Notes under the pieces: model-generated
Databases searched by the model: none
Told to the model about the DNA's origin: nothing
The model's input: only the letters and a program-made list of their open reading frames with translations
In this document: in pieces, positions 61,301 to 64,000 of the stretch
Layout of the letters: each line of letters begins with the position of its first letter
Position numbering within the stretch: the first letter of the stretch is position 1
Program-made: the position numbers and the translations under genes
Assembly: GCA_020698575.1 (NCBI GenBank)
Contig: CM036239.1
Coordinates: forward strand, 14,713,263-14,777,262
Direction: 5' to 3'
Source: Bostrychus sinensis
Lineage: Eukaryota > Chordata > Actinopteri > Gobiiformes > Eleotridae
DNA: 64,000 bases

Positions 61301-64000
61301 TCCATCAGCCACTGGAAAGTATAGCTGGGCCTAGGCCTGCCAAAGAACAGGGGATGGAAATTAGCCCTAGCTATAGTCCTGCATATTTATATGCACATTG
61401 ATTTAGATGTATATGTTTATTAATGCATTGTCTCTTTAATTAAAAAATAAAAATACTACCCTACCGCACTTTACAATTTGTAATAATAAAAAAATTTAAC
61501 TCAATGTTTGGTGTTCTATGGAGGCTCCGGTCAATGAAGGAGCAGAGCTAAGTAAGCCGAAAAAGGGAGTACCACAAACCCTGGGACAGTGAGGAGCAGC
61601 AAGGCTATGGGCGAAAGGCAGGTTTCTTTTGTGTTATATCAAAATGTATGCTGCTCGTGTCTGAAGAAACTAGCAGCCAATCACATCAGTGGCACCGCCC
61701 CACTGGTGTTGATTGATAGACAGTACCATTCTGCTGAAGTTAAAATAAATATGTAACTTACCTAATGGTACCAGGAGCTTTATCACTATGAAAAACAAAA
61801 CTCAAAGCTGCCATTGCATAAACAGAACAACAATGGACAAACAATGGACATTCATTTATTCATTCATTTTCTACCGCTTATTCCCGTTAGGGGTCACGGG
61901 TGACAGCTCATAAGTAGAAAGTAAGGAAGTTGTTGGACCTAAATTATGACTGTAATACGATTTTTAGAACACAAGACAAAATAAGGGATTAATAGGTGCT
62001 TTATAATTTCCAATTGAGACCTAATTAACCATTAAGTAGCATGCTAATTAGCTTCTAGTTAATGGTTAATAGGTGGACTCTGAACTAAAGTGTTACCACC
62101 AGTTCCAACCATGTGATGCAGCCACTCACGTGCTAACATCCAAACACATCCTCTCACATTCACCCTCATTTTGAGTTGTGTAAAGGTCATTGTTAGGCTA
62201 TTGATGAAAAAAAAGATAATATGTGTTTGTTTCTACTAATTTGCCAACAGTGTGTTTGTGTTGATCATTAACACTGAGCATTAAGGGTCAGCTTAATTCA
62301 CAGTGACATGTGCTAACAGTCTGAGGTCAAAGGCTTAGTGTTGATGTAGATCTCTGAAAACCTGTAATTACTCACCTTTTGGAATAATGGTGCCTTTTAC
62401 AAATGGATAATAGCAGCCTCTTTATTGTATTCTGTGAAAGACATAAGAGTACCAGAGTGTACCCTTCACTCACAAGCCATAGTCATTAAATACAAATTGT
62501 CTTCTGGCTTTGTCTCCAGCAGAACTTTGTATTTTATACATTCATAACTTGTGTAAGCTGAAAAATGGCTTGTATAGATAAGTTAACCAGCGCAACTCTA
62601 AAAAAGCTCCTATAAGCTTATGAGGAACGCTTATGGATTTTTTTTTTCTCTGTGGATAGCTACTCAGCCAGTCTGAGGAGAGAGAAAGTGCATGCTGAGT
62701 AGGTGATAAGTCAGAGACACAGGGATGAGAAGGCAGCGTTATACAGTATTATGGTAACTTATCAAGGGCTGGTGGAAGAATGGCCTCAGAATAGAAGCAT
62801 AACTCATAAAGAGGAAGCAGTGGGTGCAAAATAGACTGTAAAGATGGGAAAGATATAAGAAGGGGGATAAAGAAAGATAAAGAGAGATTGAATCTATTCT
62901 TCAGTGATTTTCTTCACTATATGCTTTCCCAAGCTCTGTCAGCACTTTAGATAATGAACGACTTTTTCATGTCATTCTTCACGTTGCTTCTTTTTTCAAT
63001 TTCACAATTTTCCAGACAATATTTTAAGCTAAGGTTGGGTAATTGCTGTAATTCACCCCCATGATAGCATTTAAGGCCATAATTGTATGTGCATATTGGC
63101 CACAATTTTGTACTCAACCAATCAGAAGCTAGAACAGTGCTCTTGTTATTCTTCACACCATAAAGCAATTTGATGTAGCCACAGACAGAATATAGTGTAG
63201 GTTATTGGCTGATGCAAGCAGGGAATGTCTGTTAATTTATGCATTTTTTATATCATAGCTTTAGCATTTCTTATTTTAAATATTTTAGCCTCTAGGAACC
63301 AAAACTGTAGCTTTGCCAAAAGCAAAATTTATTTTGATCTAATATTGACTTAGGTGCTTTATAACTGTAATCACTGTCCCTGCACACACACTGTGTTATG
63401 GATTTAATGAAAAGATGTTCATTTTATTTATTTAATCATAAAATTAATTAATCATCTTATTATTGTCATTACTATAATATTTTTTTTTTAATTATATATA
63501 TTTTTACAAACCACTTCTACTGAATGGTTTAAAAATCAAGTTTTTTTTTTTATTTTTTTTTTTTTATTATCTTATCAGAAAATTATGCTTGAAATAAGTA
63601 AAAATAGCTTGAAACAGGAAACAGAAAAAAAAATTCTTCGAAAAAAGGCAAATAATCTAGTAATGAGTTACGTAATAAATAAATAAATCTAATTTAGTAA
63701 AAATTGCTCAAATCAAGATTGATGATCTGAATTTTTGCTCAAATCAAGATTAATAATCTGAATTCAAGTAATTTTATCTAATGTAAATATTGAAAATTTG
63801 CAATGTTCTATTTGCAGGAAGGACATACTACCCACTTTTCCACCTCGTTGTGAGAGTTTAAAAATAAACTTGATTAGCATTTCCCAAAAAATTTACATAA
63901 CTAAAAGTATTAACAATACTCAGAAATTACTTTTAGTAATTTTAGTCACCAGTAACTGATTGAGTAAAAGTATCTGTTATTCCACCTCTGCTCTTATGGC
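61301..64000. other. AT-rich intergenic end of the window
   Basis: No gene is supported. A short tail of the common teleost repeat is at about 61855-61910 ('attttctaccgcttattccc'). Long A/T runs lie at about 63480-63560. Near 63700-63770 a short direct repeat of 'tgctcaaatcaagattgatg' type occurs twice. The last 100 bases resemble the CAGTGGTGGA-type MITE seen in wdr45. Confidence 0.4.

Noticed and set aside
62900..63200. Possible gene in the last 2 kb
   Set aside because: Only short frames in AT-rich DNA, with no family motif or splice logic.

Overview
The window comes from a teleost fish nuclear genome, probably a percomorph-like species with short introns. It holds five recognisable multi-exon vertebrate genes with GT-AG introns. 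They are surrounded by fish-type transposable elements (Tc1, hAT and Harbinger derivatives, tRNA-like SINEs, copia and gypsy remnants). There are no operons or other prokaryotic features. I rebuilt exons by hand from splice sites and reading frame. For all five genes the summed coding exons give an intact frame.

Gene-bearing half (about 1-34 kb). An FGF receptor 1 paralogue (fgfr1b-like, + strand, 3767-9895) encodes a two-Ig receptor tyrosine kinase. Stanniocalcin (stc1-type, - strand, 12323-13757) follows. Next is a type I cGMP-dependent protein kinase paralogue with a beta-type N terminus (prkg1-like, - strand, 16156-28120, 20 coding exons, 693 codons). lage3 (+ strand, 29429-30034, 101 codons) encodes the Pcc1-like subunit of the KEOPS tRNA-modification complex and is divergent from the kinase. 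wdr45 (- strand, 31341-33410, 358 codons) encodes the autophagy beta-propeller WIPI4 and converges on lage3. These genes do not share a pathway; they are vertebrate neighbours.

Repeat-rich half (about 34-64 kb). I found no confident host gene here. It contains Tc1-derived elements and a 3.6-kb DNA transposon (37029-40602) with long inverted repeats and an integrase-type transposase carrying one frameshift and one intron. That transposon sits within arrays of a CTGGTTTAG-type short repeat. Further on are tRNA-like SINEs, a striking 33-bp minisatellite of about 44 copies (50586-52045) that is open in at least four reading frames, a decayed Tc1 transposase, an internally deleted copia retrotransposon (about 56.7-59.9 kb) and a gypsy pol fragment (about 60.0-61.3 kb) split by a Harbinger MITE with a clean TAA target duplication.

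The observations most worth follow-up are: the exon losses in the FGF receptor (no Ig-I exon, no room for a IIIb exon); a Ser in place of the third glycine in the nucleotide loop of the cGMP kinase; the multi-frame-open minisatellite; and the nested transposon structures. I did not see convincing evidence for a wholly new biological system.
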